In this document: positions 1-8,255 of the stretch, one piece after another | How the letters are laid out: each line of letters starts with the position of its first letter | Position numbering within the stretch: position 1 is the first letter of the stretch | NCBI GenBank assembly: GCA_965221105.1 | Contig: OZ244871.1 | Span: forward strand, 2,356,001-2,420,000 | Source: GM7GCV1 sp965221105 | GTDB lineage: Bacteria > Pseudomonadota > Gammaproteobacteria > Pseudomonadales > GM7GCV1 | Length of the DNA stretch: 64,000 nt | Direction of reading: 5' to 3' | Position numbers and translations under genes: made by a program | Notes under the pieces: model-generated | Told to the model about the DNA's origin: nothing | The model's database searches: none | What the model saw: only the letters and a program-made list of their open reading frames with translations

Positions 1-349
1 GCGGGCTCAGAAATTACAAAAGCGGGCTGCGCGGATTGGTTTTGACTGGGGTGCAGATAGCGAGCAGGGAGTTTTCGACAAACTTGACGAAGAAATAGGT
101 GAGGTACGACAGGCGCTGGTGGGCGACGATCCTGGAGACATTGAGGATGAGTTGGGCGATCTCCTGTTTACCTGTGTGAACCTGATCCGCAGACTGGGCT
201 TTGACAGTGAAACTGCACTTCGCAGATCCTCTGCAAAGTTTGAACAGCGCTTTCGTCGTCTGGAAAACAGGGTGGGAGCCGATGCCCTGTCACGCCTGAG
301 CCTGGATGAGCTGGATGCCCTGTGGGAGAAGGCCAAGCGGGATCCCTGA
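1..349 (+). CDS. mazG: Nucleoside triphosphate pyrophosphohydrolase MazG, C-terminal part (5' truncated by window)
   Basis: MazG hydrolyses (d)NTPs to monophosphates and pyrophosphate, cleaning the nucleotide pool and modulating stringent response. Reading from base 2, about 115 residues remain. They begin with RAQKLQKRAARIGFDW, typical of the start of the second MazG domain, followed by the helix VFDKLDEEIGEVRQAL with the acidic metal-binding EEIGE pattern, then DELGDLLF, the second acidic motif. The C-terminus (ELDALWEKAK) is the normal family end. The N-terminal half lies upstream of the window. The 100-base gap to adk shows no further gene. Confidence 0.9.
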   Translation, partial: RAQKLQKRAARIGFDWGADSEQGVFDKLDEEIGEVRQALVGDDPGDIEDELGDLLFTCVNLIRRLGFDSETALRRSSAKFEQRFRRLENRVGADALSRLSLDELDALWEKAKRDP

Positions 350-450
350 TGCTTCCGCTGCCAAAAATAAGCTGTACAGTCTCTTGTCGCACACGGGACT
401 CCTGTGTAGGCTAGGCATCAGCCCCTTCGTGTACACGCATTAGACCATTC

Positions 451-1101
451 ATGAGATTGATACTCCTTGGCCCCCCCGGAGCGGGAAAGGGCACACAGGC
501 CCAGAAAATCTGTGAGGACTTCGGTATCCCGCAGATATCTACCGGCGATATGCTGCGGGCAGCTGTGAAATCTGGCTCTGAACTGGGGCAGGAGCTGAAA
601 AAAGTGATGGATTCGGGTGCCCTCGTATCCGATGAATTGATTATCGCGTTGGTCAAGGAACGCATTGAGGAGCCCGATTGTACGAATGGCTTTTTGTTTG
701 ATGGATTTCCGCGAACGATTCCACAGGCCGAGGCCCTGCAGGATGCCGACGTACAGATCGACCATGTGGTCGAGATCAGCGTGCCGGATTCCGAGATCGT
801 GGAGCGCATGAGCGGTCGCCGTTCTCACCCGGGCAGTGGGCGTGTCTATCACGTGAAGCACAATCCCCCCAGGACTGAGGGTATGGATGATCTCACCGGT
901 GAACCGCTGGTCCAACGGGATGACGATAAGGAAGAGACGGTTCTCAAACGCCTGAGTGTCTACCATGAGCAGACGGCTCCCCTGGTTGCTTTCTATCGAG
1001 CCCAAGGAGGGGAATCAGGAGATGCACCCAAGTACTCACATGTCGCCGGTGAGGGCAACGTGGAGGATATTGCGTCCGAGATTGCCTCGGTCCTGGGCTA
1101 G
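451..1101 (+). CDS. adk: Adenylate kinase
   Basis: Cytosolic enzyme interconverting ATP + AMP and 2 ADP. The 216 residues match the long bacterial form. The P-loop GPPGAGKGT lies at residues 7-15, the AMP-binding segment around STGDMLR at 30-36, and FLFDGFPRT at 81-89. The LID spans roughly 122-160 (GRRSHPGSGRVYH..., PLVQRDDD) and lacks the four zinc-binding cysteines of Gram-positive enzymes, as in enteric Adk. The ATG is the only good start. hemH follows after a 72-base gap, the adk-hemH order seen in many gammaproteobacteria. Confidence 0.97.
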   Translation: MRLILLGPPGAGKGTQAQKICEDFGIPQISTGDMLRAAVKSGSELGQELKKVMDSGALVSDELIIALVKERIEEPDCTNGFLFDGFPRTIPQAEALQDADVQIDHVVEISVPDSEIVERMSGRRSHPGSGRVYHVKHNPPRTEGMDDLTGEPLVQRDDDKEETVLKRLSVYHEQTAPLVAFYRAQGGESGDAPKYSHVAGEGNVEDIASEIASVLG

Positions 1102-1173
1102 ATCGGGTCCTGCCTGCAGGCTTCTCGAACTGTATCGGATGCGCATATCCGCTGGAACAAGGGAGGGCAGGGC

Positions 1174-2196
1174 GTGAAAGGCTCCAGCCAGCCAGCTGGC
1201 CTGATACTGGTGAACCTCGGTACGCCGGAGAACTGCACTACCGCATCGGTACGAACCTTCCTGCGCGAATTCCTCAGCGACCCGAGGGTCGTGGAAGTTC
1301 CGCGCCTGATCTGGTTCCTGATATTGAACCTCATTGTATTGCCACTTCGTTCGGCGCGGGTTGCCAAGGCGTACAGGCTCATCTGGACTGAACGCGGTTC
1401 GCCGCTTCGCTACCATACCCAGGACCAGGTGACGAAACTTCAGGAGCGGTTTGCCCTGCGCTACCCTGACAGGACGCCCCGCGTGCACTATGCAATGACC
1501 TATGGGAAACCAGGTCTGGAAGACGTACTTGATGAACTCTGCGCCGGTGGCCACGGGCGCGCGGTCATTTTGCCCATGTATCCGCAGTACTCGGGAGCGA
1601 CGACTGGTGCAGTCTGCGACCAGGTTGCCGATTATACAAAATCCCGCCGCGTGCTGCCGGCACTGCAGATCATTAACAGCTACTTCGATCAGGCCGACTA
1701 CATTGCGGCACTTGCTGCTTCGGTGCGCGCATTCTGGGAGCAGAATGGCAGGGGAGACAGGTTACTGTTTTCCTATCACGGAATCCCGGAATCATTCGTG
1801 ACCAGGGGCGATCCCTATACTGGACACTGCGAGTTCACCACAGGGGCTGTGGCAGAGGCCCTGGCTCTTGAACCACATGCGTATCTGATGAGCTATCAAA
1901 GCCGGTTTGGAAAAGCCCAATGGGTCAAGCCATACACCGACATCACCATCCGGGAACTGGCTGAATCCGGAATCAGATACCTGGATGTCGTGTGTCCCTC
2001 CTTTGCCACCGATTGTCTGGAGACCATTGAAGAAATTGGCGAACAGAACAGCGATCTTTTTGTTGAAGCAGGGGGTTCAGAACTGCGTCTTATTCCCTGT
2101 CTGAATTCCAGCGAGCCACATATTGATGCGCTTGAAGCGATCACTGCGCCCTATCTGGAAGCGGCTGTGCATGCCTCCCGGAACACTGTGCCATGA
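1174..2196 (+). CDS. hemH: Ferrochelatase
   Basis: Inserts Fe2+ into protoporphyrin IX, the last step of protoheme synthesis, at the inner membrane face. 340 residues, normal length. Family signatures are visible: LVNLGTPE near residue 11, YPQYSGATTG around 130, the catalytic-histidine motif FSYHGIPESF near 198, and YQSRFGKAQWV around 240. The start is GTG, preceded by a clear GGGAGG Shine-Dalgarno at about 1159-1165. Its end overlaps the ATG of tsaB by four bases, so the two are probably translationally coupled. Confidence 0.96.
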   Translation: MKGSSQPAGLILVNLGTPENCTTASVRTFLREFLSDPRVVEVPRLIWFLILNLIVLPLRSARVAKAYRLIWTERGSPLRYHTQDQVTKLQERFALRYPDRTPRVHYAMTYGKPGLEDVLDELCAGGHGRAVILPMYPQYSGATTGAVCDQVADYTKSRRVLPALQIINSYFDQADYIAALAASVRAFWEQNGRGDRLLFSYHGIPESFVTRGDPYTGHCEFTTGAVAEALALEPHAYLMSYQSRFGKAQWVKPYTDITIRELAESGIRYLDVVCPSFATDCLETIEEIGEQNSDLFVEAGGSELRLIPCLNSSEPHIDALEAITAPYLEAAVHASRNTVP

Positions 2197-2945
2197 GCCT
2201 GATCCTTGCAGTTGATTGCTCCGAAACTGCCTGCTCCCTGGCTCTGGGATCTGCGGACAGTTCTCGCGAGGAATGTACACCCGGTCCAGGTCGGCACGAC
2301 CAGCAGATCCTCCCCATGTATCGCCGGCTGCTGAAGGATTCACAGTATGAGGCCGGGCAGATTGATGCCATTGCCATAGCGGCGGGTCCGGGGTCATTCA
2401 CTGGCCTGCGCATAGGATTCAGTTTTGCCCAGGGACTTGCCTATGCACTGGGCAGACCGCTTATCCCCATTTCATCGCTTCAAGCCATGGCACTCAGCTG
2501 GATCTCGGGCCGCGACACCGGTGACATAAACAGAATCGAAGTGGTGCTCAATGCCCGCATGGGCGAGCTCTATCTGGCCGAGTTTGCCATTGGTGACCAA
2601 TGCCGGCTCGATCGAGTGTGTGAAGACCGGTTGATTACCCTGGAGGACTTTAACTTCAGGCGCACGCGAGAGACGACAGCGGTCATTGGCAGCGCACTTT
2701 CACTGCCGGAGTTCGCCGGTATTCAGGCGGACTTGACGGACGCATCTGCCTGCATCTGCGCCCGCGCCCTTCTGCAACCCGCGGAGCAGATGCTGGCAGA
2801 GGGCAGGGTTGAGTCGCCACTCAGCGGCGAGCCTGCCTACCTGAGACGTGCCGATGCCTGGCGCACTCTCGATCAGCAGCGCCAGCACCTGGCACAGCAG
2901 AGTACTTCTGCACAGGCAGGGTCTGTCCAGGGGCAGAAAAACTGA
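2193..2945 (+). CDS. tsaB: tRNA threonylcarbamoyladenosine biosynthesis protein TsaB
   Basis: TsaB is the non-catalytic partner of TsaD in making t6A37 on ANN-decoding tRNAs. 250 residues with an ASKHA-type N-terminus (LAVDCSETACSLAL), the hallmark AGPGSFTGLRIG near residue 65, and QGLAYALGRPL after it. Its ATG overlaps the end of hemH and its TGA overlaps the ATG of uppP, so hemH-tsaB-uppP reads as a tightly packed operon. The last 40 or so residues are glutamine/alanine rich and poorly conserved in the family. Confidence 0.94.
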   Translation: MSLILAVDCSETACSLALGSADSSREECTPGPGRHDQQILPMYRRLLKDSQYEAGQIDAIAIAAGPGSFTGLRIGFSFAQGLAYALGRPLIPISSLQAMALSWISGRDTGDINRIEVVLNARMGELYLAEFAIGDQCRLDRVCEDRLITLEDFNFRRTRETTAVIGSALSLPEFAGIQADLTDASACICARALLQPAEQMLAEGRVESPLSGEPAYLRRADAWRTLDQQRQHLAQQSTSAQAGSVQGQKN

Positions 2946-3739
2946 TGCTGGACTGGTGGCAGATTCTTATGTTGGCCCTGATACAGGGTGTGACTGAGTT
3001 TCTGCCCATCTCGAGTTCGGCTCATCTGATTTTGCCGGCCGAGCTCTTCGGCTGGGCGGATCAGGGATTGGCGTTTGATGCAGCGGTGCATGTCGGTTCG
3101 CTGGCGGCGGTGCTCATCTGTTTTCGCGCCCGGGTCGGGGATATTGTGCTCGGTGGCGTGCGATCACTCAGAGGTGACTGGACTGCTGGTGGGCAGCTCG
3201 CCTGGCTGCTGGTGCTGGCGACGGTACCGGCGGGGTTGGCAGGCTTGGCATTGAGCGATTTTATCGAAGTCAATATGCGCTCCGGTACTGTCATTGCATC
3301 GACCACAGTTGCCGGAGCTGCGCTCCTGGGCGTGGCTGACCGCGTCGGTAACCGGGACAGGACCCTGCTCGAAATCAGCTGGGGTGTTGCCCTGCTGATT
3401 GGACTGGCCCAGGCACTGGCGCTGGTGCCCGGAACCTCGCGGTCCGGGATCACCATGACCATGGCCCTGTTGCTGGGATTCCGCCGCAGTGCGGCTGCCG
3501 AATTTTCGTTTCTGATGTCCATACCCGTCATCCTGTTGAGCGCACTGTGGATGTTGAGAGATCTACTTGATGTCGATTCAATTCCCTGGGGACAGGCTCT
3601 GGTCGCGGTCATGGTCTCTGGACTGTCCGCCTATCTGTGTATCAGGTGCTTTTTGGCCTGGATTGAGCGTATCGGTTTTATGCCCTTCGTCGTGTACCGG
3701 ATGGTGCTGGGGGCGGGGCTCTTCTCTCTGGTGATCTGA
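2945..3739 (+). CDS. uppP: Undecaprenyl-diphosphate phosphatase
   Basis: Integral membrane enzyme (BacA type) that dephosphorylates undecaprenyl pyrophosphate to regenerate the lipid carrier for peptidoglycan and surface polysaccharides. 264 residues, about eight hydrophobic helices. The two conserved signature loops are present: GVTEFLPISSSAHL near residues 15-28 and PGTSRSGITM near 160-169; both carry the catalytic Glu/Ser/Arg residues. The start overlaps the stop of tsaB by one base. Confidence 0.96.
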   Translation: MLDWWQILMLALIQGVTEFLPISSSAHLILPAELFGWADQGLAFDAAVHVGSLAAVLICFRARVGDIVLGGVRSLRGDWTAGGQLAWLLVLATVPAGLAGLALSDFIEVNMRSGTVIASTTVAGAALLGVADRVGNRDRTLLEISWGVALLIGLAQALALVPGTSRSGITMTMALLLGFRRSAAAEFSFLMSIPVILLSALWMLRDLLDVDSIPWGQALVAVMVSGLSAYLCIRCFLAWIERIGFMPFVVYRMVLGAGLFSLVI

Positions 3740-3771
3740 GCCTGCCTGCTGCTCTTTGCCCGCTCAGCCAC

Positions 3772-3777
3772 TATAAT
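3772..3777 (+). promoter_or_regulatory. Candidate -10 box for mrp
   Basis: A perfect TATAAT lies 26 bases upstream of the mrp ATG. The hexamer 17 bases further up (CTGCTC) is a poor -35, so this is a weak prediction. It is supported mainly by position in the only gap after the hemH-tsaB-uppP block. Confidence 0.35.
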
Positions 3778-3803
3778 ATTCCCATTCAGATTCGCGGCTA
3801 CGT

Positions 3804-4631
3804 ATGAACCAGGCACAATCCGGAGCCATTCCTGGCGTAAAACAGATCATTGCAGTTGCTTCGGGCAAGGGTGGCGTGGGCAAATCCTCCACAGCCGTTA
3901 ATCTGGCGCTGGCGCTCCAGCTTTCCGGCACACAAACAGGCATCCTCGATGCCGATATCTACGGTCCCAGCCTGCCATCCATGCTTGGCGTTGCTGAGGG
4001 TACGCGGCCCCGGGTCAGTGAAGGCAATCGCCTGGTTCCCATTGAGGCGCATGGGATTGCGCTGATGTCCATGGGAGTGCTGACCACCGAAGATACACCC
4101 GCTGTCTGGCGCGGCCCCATGGCCAGTGGTGCGCTGCAGCAGATTCTCACCCAGACGCTGTGGCACGAACTCGAGGTACTGATTGTCGACATGCCCCCGG
4201 GAACCGGTGATATTCAGTTGACTCTCGCGCAGAAGGCCCCGGTCAGTGGCGCGGTGATTGTGACCACGCCCCAGGACATTGCCCTGCTGGATGCGGTGAA
4301 GGGTGTTGAGATGTTTCGCAAGGTATCGATTCCGGTGCTGGGGCTCGTGGAAAATATGGCGGTACACATCTGCTCCAACTGTGGTCAGGCGGAACATGTC
4401 TTTGGCACAGGCGGTGCCCAGTTGATGGCGGAAAAATACCAGGCACCAGTGCTCGGATCCCTGCCGCTGGATATGCGCATCCGCGAGGATCTGGATGACG
4501 GTATCCCGACCCTGATCAAGAGCCCTGATGGGGACATCGCCCAAGCCTACAAGGATATCGCCGCCCGGGTTGTCGATCGTCTGGATGAGATGTCCAGGGG
4601 CACCGTCGCTCCGCAGATCATTATTGACTGA
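3804..4631 (+). CDS. mrp: Iron-sulfur cluster carrier ATPase Mrp/ApbC
   Basis: P-loop NTPase that binds and delivers 4Fe-4S clusters to apoproteins in the cytosol. 275 residues. The deviant Walker A GKGGVGKSS is at about residues 19-27, the MRP signature DMPPGTGDIQLT near 128, and the cluster-binding CxxC as HICSNCG near 189. It lacks the N-terminal DUF59 domain found in some longer homologues. Plus-strand neighbours are uppP and dcd. Confidence 0.94.
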   Translation: MNQAQSGAIPGVKQIIAVASGKGGVGKSSTAVNLALALQLSGTQTGILDADIYGPSLPSMLGVAEGTRPRVSEGNRLVPIEAHGIALMSMGVLTTEDTPAVWRGPMASGALQQILTQTLWHELEVLIVDMPPGTGDIQLTLAQKAPVSGAVIVTTPQDIALLDAVKGVEMFRKVSIPVLGLVENMAVHICSNCGQAEHVFGTGGAQLMAEKYQAPVLGSLPLDMRIREDLDDGIPTLIKSPDGDIAQAYKDIAARVVDRLDEMSRGTVAPQIIID

Positions 4632-4699
4632 TTCCTCTTGATTCCGAGAGCCGGCGGGATCAATGTGGATGCAGACAGACGGGAGAAAGAGCAGAGCGG

Positions 4700-5266
4700 A
4701 TGAGTATCAAGTCAGACAGGTGGATCAGGCGCATGGTTGACCAGATGGGGATGATCGAACCCTTCGAGCCCGGCCAGTGTCGTGAGCTGGATGGCAGGAA
4801 GATTGTTTCCTATGGCACCTCCAGCTACGGCTACGATGTACGGTGCTCGGACGAGTTCAAGGTGTTTACCAATGTGCACTCCGCCACCATAGATCCCAAG
4901 CACTTCGATCAGGAGAGTTTCGTTGATTTCAAGGGGGAGTGCTGCATTATTCCACCCAACTCCTTTGCCCTGGCACGAACAGTTGAGTATTTCCGCATAC
5001 CGCGTTCTGTGCTGACCGTGTGTCTGGGTAAATCAACCTATGCGCGCTGCGGCATTATCGTCAATGTCACGCCACTTGAGCCCGAGTGGGAGGGGCAGGT
5101 CACCCTGGAATTCTCCAATACGACGACGCTGCCGGCCAAAATCTATGCAAACGAGGGCGTGGCGCAGATGCTGTTTCTTGAGTCCGACGAGGTCTGTGAG
5201 ACATCCTATGCGGACAGGGGTGGCAAGTATCAGGGACAGACCGGGGTGACGCTTCCCAAGACCTAA
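4700..5266 (+). CDS. dcd: dCTP deaminase
   Basis: Deaminates dCTP to dUTP, feeding dTMP synthesis. 188 residues, standard for the trimeric bacterial enzyme. Visible motifs: SSYGYDVRC near residue 37, CIIPPNSFALARTVEYF near 80-97, KSTYARCGI near 110 (catalytic Ser/Arg region), and PLEPEWEGQVTLEFSN near 125-140 with the catalytic glutamate. The mrp-dcd adjacency is common in pseudomonads. Confidence 0.96.
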   Translation: MSIKSDRWIRRMVDQMGMIEPFEPGQCRELDGRKIVSYGTSSYGYDVRCSDEFKVFTNVHSATIDPKHFDQESFVDFKGECCIIPPNSFALARTVEYFRIPRSVLTVCLGKSTYARCGIIVNVTPLEPEWEGQVTLEFSNTTTLPAKIYANEGVAQMLFLESDEVCETSYADRGGKYQGQTGVTLPKT

Positions 5267-5617
5267 TTTCGGAGTGTCCCCGAATGGCCGGACCTGCCTC
5301 TGAAGAAAAGCCGAGGGGCGACGATGATCCATGACAACACGCGGCATGGCGCAACGACCCTGGTTGCCGCGCCCACTGCCCTGGCAGAGACCGTGGGGCA
5401 CTCAGGGAGAAAGATCTGCACTGCCAGTGCTATCTGCTCTCTGAGCGCAAAAAAATCTCTCCTCAGAGGTCCTGTCGTTTTCGAGCGCCTCGTCACTATC
5501 TTTAGTATCCGAGACAGCCCATCATCGGGCGTGGCGAAAAACCCTACAGCGCACATCCCTCGGGCTTGGGCAGGCTTGATTGTCGGGGGGCTATAATCAT
5601 TCATCAATTTTCAATAA
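5267..5617. other. Intergenic stretch without recognisable gene
   Basis: About 350 bases between dcd and the toxin gene. A reading frame is open on each strand but neither looks coding. A 7-base inverted repeat CTCTGAG/CTCAGAG near 5437-5467 flanks an A-rich loop. A perfect TATAAT at 5592-5597 points rightward, but no rightward gene follows. The stretch probably marks the left edge of an inserted accessory patch. Confidence 0.4.
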
Positions 5618-6139
5618 TCAATCGGTGAATAACTGAGCGACAGTCTTCATGGGCAAGAACAGGCGTGTACGGCTGTTATGCGCATCAAGCACCTGAAACC
5701 CATATTGCTCGTAAAACCCCTGCACACCATCATCCAAAGCATCAACGACGACTGCATAGGATGGTAAGTGCAGATTAACATCATAGGCATGTTGTAGCGC
5801 TTTGATGAGTGATACCTTTCCCAGTCCATGCCCTTGAGCTTCCGTATGCACCGCCAATTGAGCAATCAGCATGACAGGAATGGGGTAGTGTGGCAGCTTC
5901 GTGGCTAGCTTTTGAGGTAAGTTCCTGCGCTCAATCTCAGTATGGGATAAGGTGTAATACGCACAGATATTTGCCTCATCTTCCTTCGATGGCAGCACCA
6001 TTATCTTACTAATCCCTGCATCCCTGTGCCGCACGGCAAACTGCTGTAGAAAGGTATTCAGTTCATCCGTGCCACAATCGAAGGATTTGCGATCATGAAT
6101 GGTTTTATCAAGCTCTACAAATGTGGAAGACGGTATCAC
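5618..6139 (-). CDS. GNAT-family acetyltransferase toxin (TacT/AtaT-like)
   Basis: 173 residues. The fold is GCN5-type N-acetyltransferase, with the acetyl-CoA loop AQGHGLGK near residues 100-107 following the beta-strand IAQLAVH, and the C-terminal FYEQYGFQVL. The N-terminus (FDCGTDELNTFLQQFA) is typical of toxins of the DUF1778-GNAT class, which acetylate aminoacyl-tRNA and stop translation. The ATG overlaps the end of the antitoxin gene by 4 bases, the normal antitoxin-first arrangement. Specificity for a particular aminoacyl-tRNA cannot be read from sequence. Confidence 0.88.
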   Translation of the reverse strand: MIPSSTFVELDKTIHDRKSFDCGTDELNTFLQQFAVRHRDAGISKIMVLPSKEDEANICAYYTLSHTEIERRNLPQKLATKLPHYPIPVMLIAQLAVHTEAQGHGLGKVSLIKALQHAYDVNLHLPSYAVVVDALDDGVQGFYEQYGFQVLDAHNSRTRLFLPMKTVAQLFTD

Positions 6140-6408
6140 TGAATACCCTGTTCTCTGGCAAACTCCATCGCTTCACGCAGCTTCTCATTCGGCGCGTCAG
6201 CTTGCTCACAAGCCGCCATAAAGCGGTCAAACACATCATCCTTGAGCGTAATCGACTCATGCTCGCGAATAACCTCTTCTGCATCCTTTTCAATCAAGCG
6301 AACAACATACTCGGTCAGGCTTTTCATACCCTTTAGGGCCGCAGCCTTTTCCGCAGCCGCTTTGACCGTTTCATCAATTCTCATATCTATACGTGTTGTC
6401 GAAGCCAT
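6136..6408 (-). CDS. DUF1778 ribbon-helix-helix antitoxin
   Basis: 90 residues. The N-terminal RHH segment is TRIDMRIDETVKAAAEKAA (residues 5-23), which would bind DNA as a dimer. The C-terminal tail contains the DDVFDRFMAACE neutralising segment seen in partners of GNAT toxins. It precedes and overlaps the toxin gene, so the two are co-transcribed. Known relatives repress their own promoter together with the toxin. Confidence 0.9.
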   Translation of the reverse strand: MASTTRIDMRIDETVKAAAEKAAALKGMKSLTEYVVRLIEKDAEEVIREHESITLKDDVFDRFMAACEQADAPNEKLREAMEFAREQGIQ

Positions 6409-6442
6409 AACCTACGCCTCAGTTAAATTGCCGGGTTAGTTT

Positions 6443-6471
6443 AATATACCACCTCCAATGCCATTTGTACA
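6443..6471 (-). promoter_or_regulatory. Putative promoter of the DUF1778-GNAT pair
   Basis: On the minus strand a TGTACA box (6466-6471) is followed after 17 bases by TATATT (6443-6448), about 35 bases upstream of the antitoxin ATG. The -10 matches consensus at 5 of 6 positions and the -35 at 4 of 6. Confidence 0.45.
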
Positions 6472-6560
6472 GCAATATTCCGTACACATACCCGTATCCA
6501 AGAACGCCTTCTTGGTCGTGATCCAGCGACGAAACGCTGGCCATCTCCACTGGCGGAACA

Positions 6561-6794
6561 GTGGTCTTGGTTAAGCGGAGAAGCACTTACGGTATCCAAA
6601 CCGCGCAGAGTGGCATTCAGGATCTGGACCGCTCCGGATCACGGTCGGTGTTTGTCGAAGCCAGCACCCGTTTTGGCAACGCCACCCGTGTCACCATCGA
6701 TCTCTTCCACTTCAGTGCCGATGCAGAGGCCGATGCACTCCATGCGTTCAGCCGGGACAGCTATCTGGAGATCAGCCTGAACTACCACTTTTGA
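6561..6794 (+). pseudogene. Fragment of an outer-membrane beta-barrel protein (C-terminal strands)
   Basis: An open stretch of 77 codons whose last third looks like terminal strands of an outer-membrane barrel. It has alternating hydrophobic residues (ATRVTIDLFHF, YLEISLNYHF) and ends in phenylalanine, the usual BAM recognition signature. No signal peptide or remaining barrel is present upstream, so this is a decapitated remnant. Which barrel family it came from cannot be told. It lies between the antitoxin promoter and the convergent yciK. Confidence 0.5.
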
Positions 6795-6808
6795 CCGCCA
6801 CAGCGCTG

Positions 6809-7588
6809 TCATCCGGGTTGTGCGTCCAGCGAGTGCCCGGAGACGGAGGCTGAGAGGGGACCCATCAGGTAGAGATACAGCGGCATGATGTCTTCAGCCG
6901 TTTTGAGAGAAGCAGGGTCTTCGGCCGGGTAGGCGGTAGCACGCATGCGGGTGCGTGTTGCCCCGGGATTTATGGCATTGACACAGAGGCTTGATGCTCC
7001 GTCCATCTCGTCAGCAAGAACCTGCATGAATCCTTCGGTGGCACATTTGGAGACGGCGTAAGCTCCCCAGTGGGCTCGACCGGAGCGCCCGACGCCCGAG
7101 GATGTAAACAGAATCTTGCTGTCCTCGTTGCGCTCCAGGGTGGGGAGCAGTGACCTGGTCATCAGGAACTGGCTACGCAGATTGACGTTCATACAGAGGT
7201 CCCAGTCACTGGTGTGGTAGCTGGCAATGGGTCGGCGAGCGCCCAGTGCCGACGCATTGAAAAGAACGCCATTGAGCGTACCCAGGCGTTCCTCGAGAGT
7301 GACTGACATGGCTTCGTACTCTGCTTCTTCTGCGCCAGCAAAATCAATCGGGTATATGGCAGGTTCGGGCGGGGAGACCTCCAGAGTACAGATCTGGTCG
7401 TAGGTGGCTTCCAGCTTGGGAACAGTCCTGCCCGCCAACACCACCTGCGCACCACGCGCGGCGAATGCCAGGGCAGCAGCTTTGCCGATGCCATCTCCGG
7501 CCCCGGTCACCAGTATGACCCGGTCGGCCAGATAGTCTGGTCCGTAGGCGGCAGAGAAAATTTCCCGGTGACTCAGGGGGCTGGTCAT
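6809..7588 (-). CDS. yciK: Short-chain dehydrogenase, YciK family
   Basis: 259-residue NAD(P)-binding Rossmann oxidoreductase. Visible: cofactor motif VTGAGDGIGKA near residues 27-37, NAS near 107, catalytic Ser in FTSSGVG, and the Tyr-x3-Lys pair in GAYAVSK. It overlaps the upstream HAD phosphatase gene by four bases, giving the ubiG-mupP-yciK order that is conserved in pseudomonads. The physiological substrate of YciK is not established. Confidence 0.88.
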   Translation of the reverse strand: MTSPLSHREIFSAAYGPDYLADRVILVTGAGDGIGKAAALAFAARGAQVVLAGRTVPKLEATYDQICTLEVSPPEPAIYPIDFAGAEEAEYEAMSVTLEERLGTLNGVLFNASALGARRPIASYHTSDWDLCMNVNLRSQFLMTRSLLPTLERNEDSKILFTSSGVGRSGRAHWGAYAVSKCATEGFMQVLADEMDGASSLCVNAINPGATRTRMRATAYPAEDPASLKTAEDIMPLYLYLMGPLSASVSGHSLDAQPG

Positions 7589-8250
7589 AGGTGCCGGTCA
7601 CTGAGAATGGGAATGAGGTCGGCTGGCTGTTCGACCAGATAGTCGGCCCTCCAGTCCAGTGGGTTCTGGGCAGGATCAATGTAGCCCCATCCGGCAACCA
7701 CTGTAGTCATGCTGGCGGACTTGCCTGCCTCAATATCCCGAATGTGGTCCCCGACATAGACGCACCGTGCCGGGGTGACGCTCAATCTGCCAGATGCCAG
7801 AAGCAGGCCCTCAGGGTCGGGCTTGTTCTGTTGTATATGATCCGGACAGACGAGTACGGCGCATTCCGGGACGAGGGCGCTGACTATGGGGGCAGCATAG
7901 GACTCGGGTTTGTTGGTTACCAAACCCCAGGGTACCCGCTCGCTGGCAAGCACGTCCAGAACAGTGTCCAGGCCCTCAAAAACCCGGGTGTGCTCGGTCA
8001 TACAGGTGCGATAGTTGTCAAGCAGCGCCTGGCGCAGGCGGGGCAATTCGGGAGCGGATGCCTCCAGATCAAAGGCGGCTTTGATGATGCCGATAGATCC
8101 ATCCGAGATGCAGGATCTTATGGCACCGTTCGCCAGGGGCTCGCGCCCCTCGGCAACCAGAAGCGCATTGATCGCAGTCTCAAAGTCAGCGGACGTATCC
8201 AACAGTGTGCCATCCAGGTCAAAGAAAACTGCGTCGAAGGCAATGCTCAT
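7585..8250 (-). CDS. mupP: HAD phosphatase, probable N-acetylmuramic acid 6-phosphate phosphatase MupP
   Basis: 221-residue HAD-superfamily hydrolase. Motif I is FFDLDGTLLDT (residues 9-19), with the nucleophile and acid/base aspartates. Motif II threonine is in LVTNK and motif IV is GDHIRDIEAG. By family it could be annotated phosphoglycolate phosphatase. Its position between ubiG and yciK matches the pseudomonad gene shown to dephosphorylate MurNAc-6-phosphate in the AmgK/MurU peptidoglycan-recycling route, so MupP is preferred. The assignment rests on context; amgK-murU are not in this window. Confidence 0.75.
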   Translation of the reverse strand: MSIAFDAVFFDLDGTLLDTSADFETAINALLVAEGREPLANGAIRSCISDGSIGIIKAAFDLEASAPELPRLRQALLDNYRTCMTEHTRVFEGLDTVLDVLASERVPWGLVTNKPESYAAPIVSALVPECAVLVCPDHIQQNKPDPEGLLLASGRLSVTPARCVYVGDHIRDIEAGKSASMTTVVAGWGYIDPAQNPLDWRADYLVEQPADLIPILSDRHL

Positions 8251-8255
8251 TCGGT

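Noticed and set aside
5264..5600. RNA gene after dcd
   Set aside because: Only a weak inverted repeat; no conserved secondary structure recognised.
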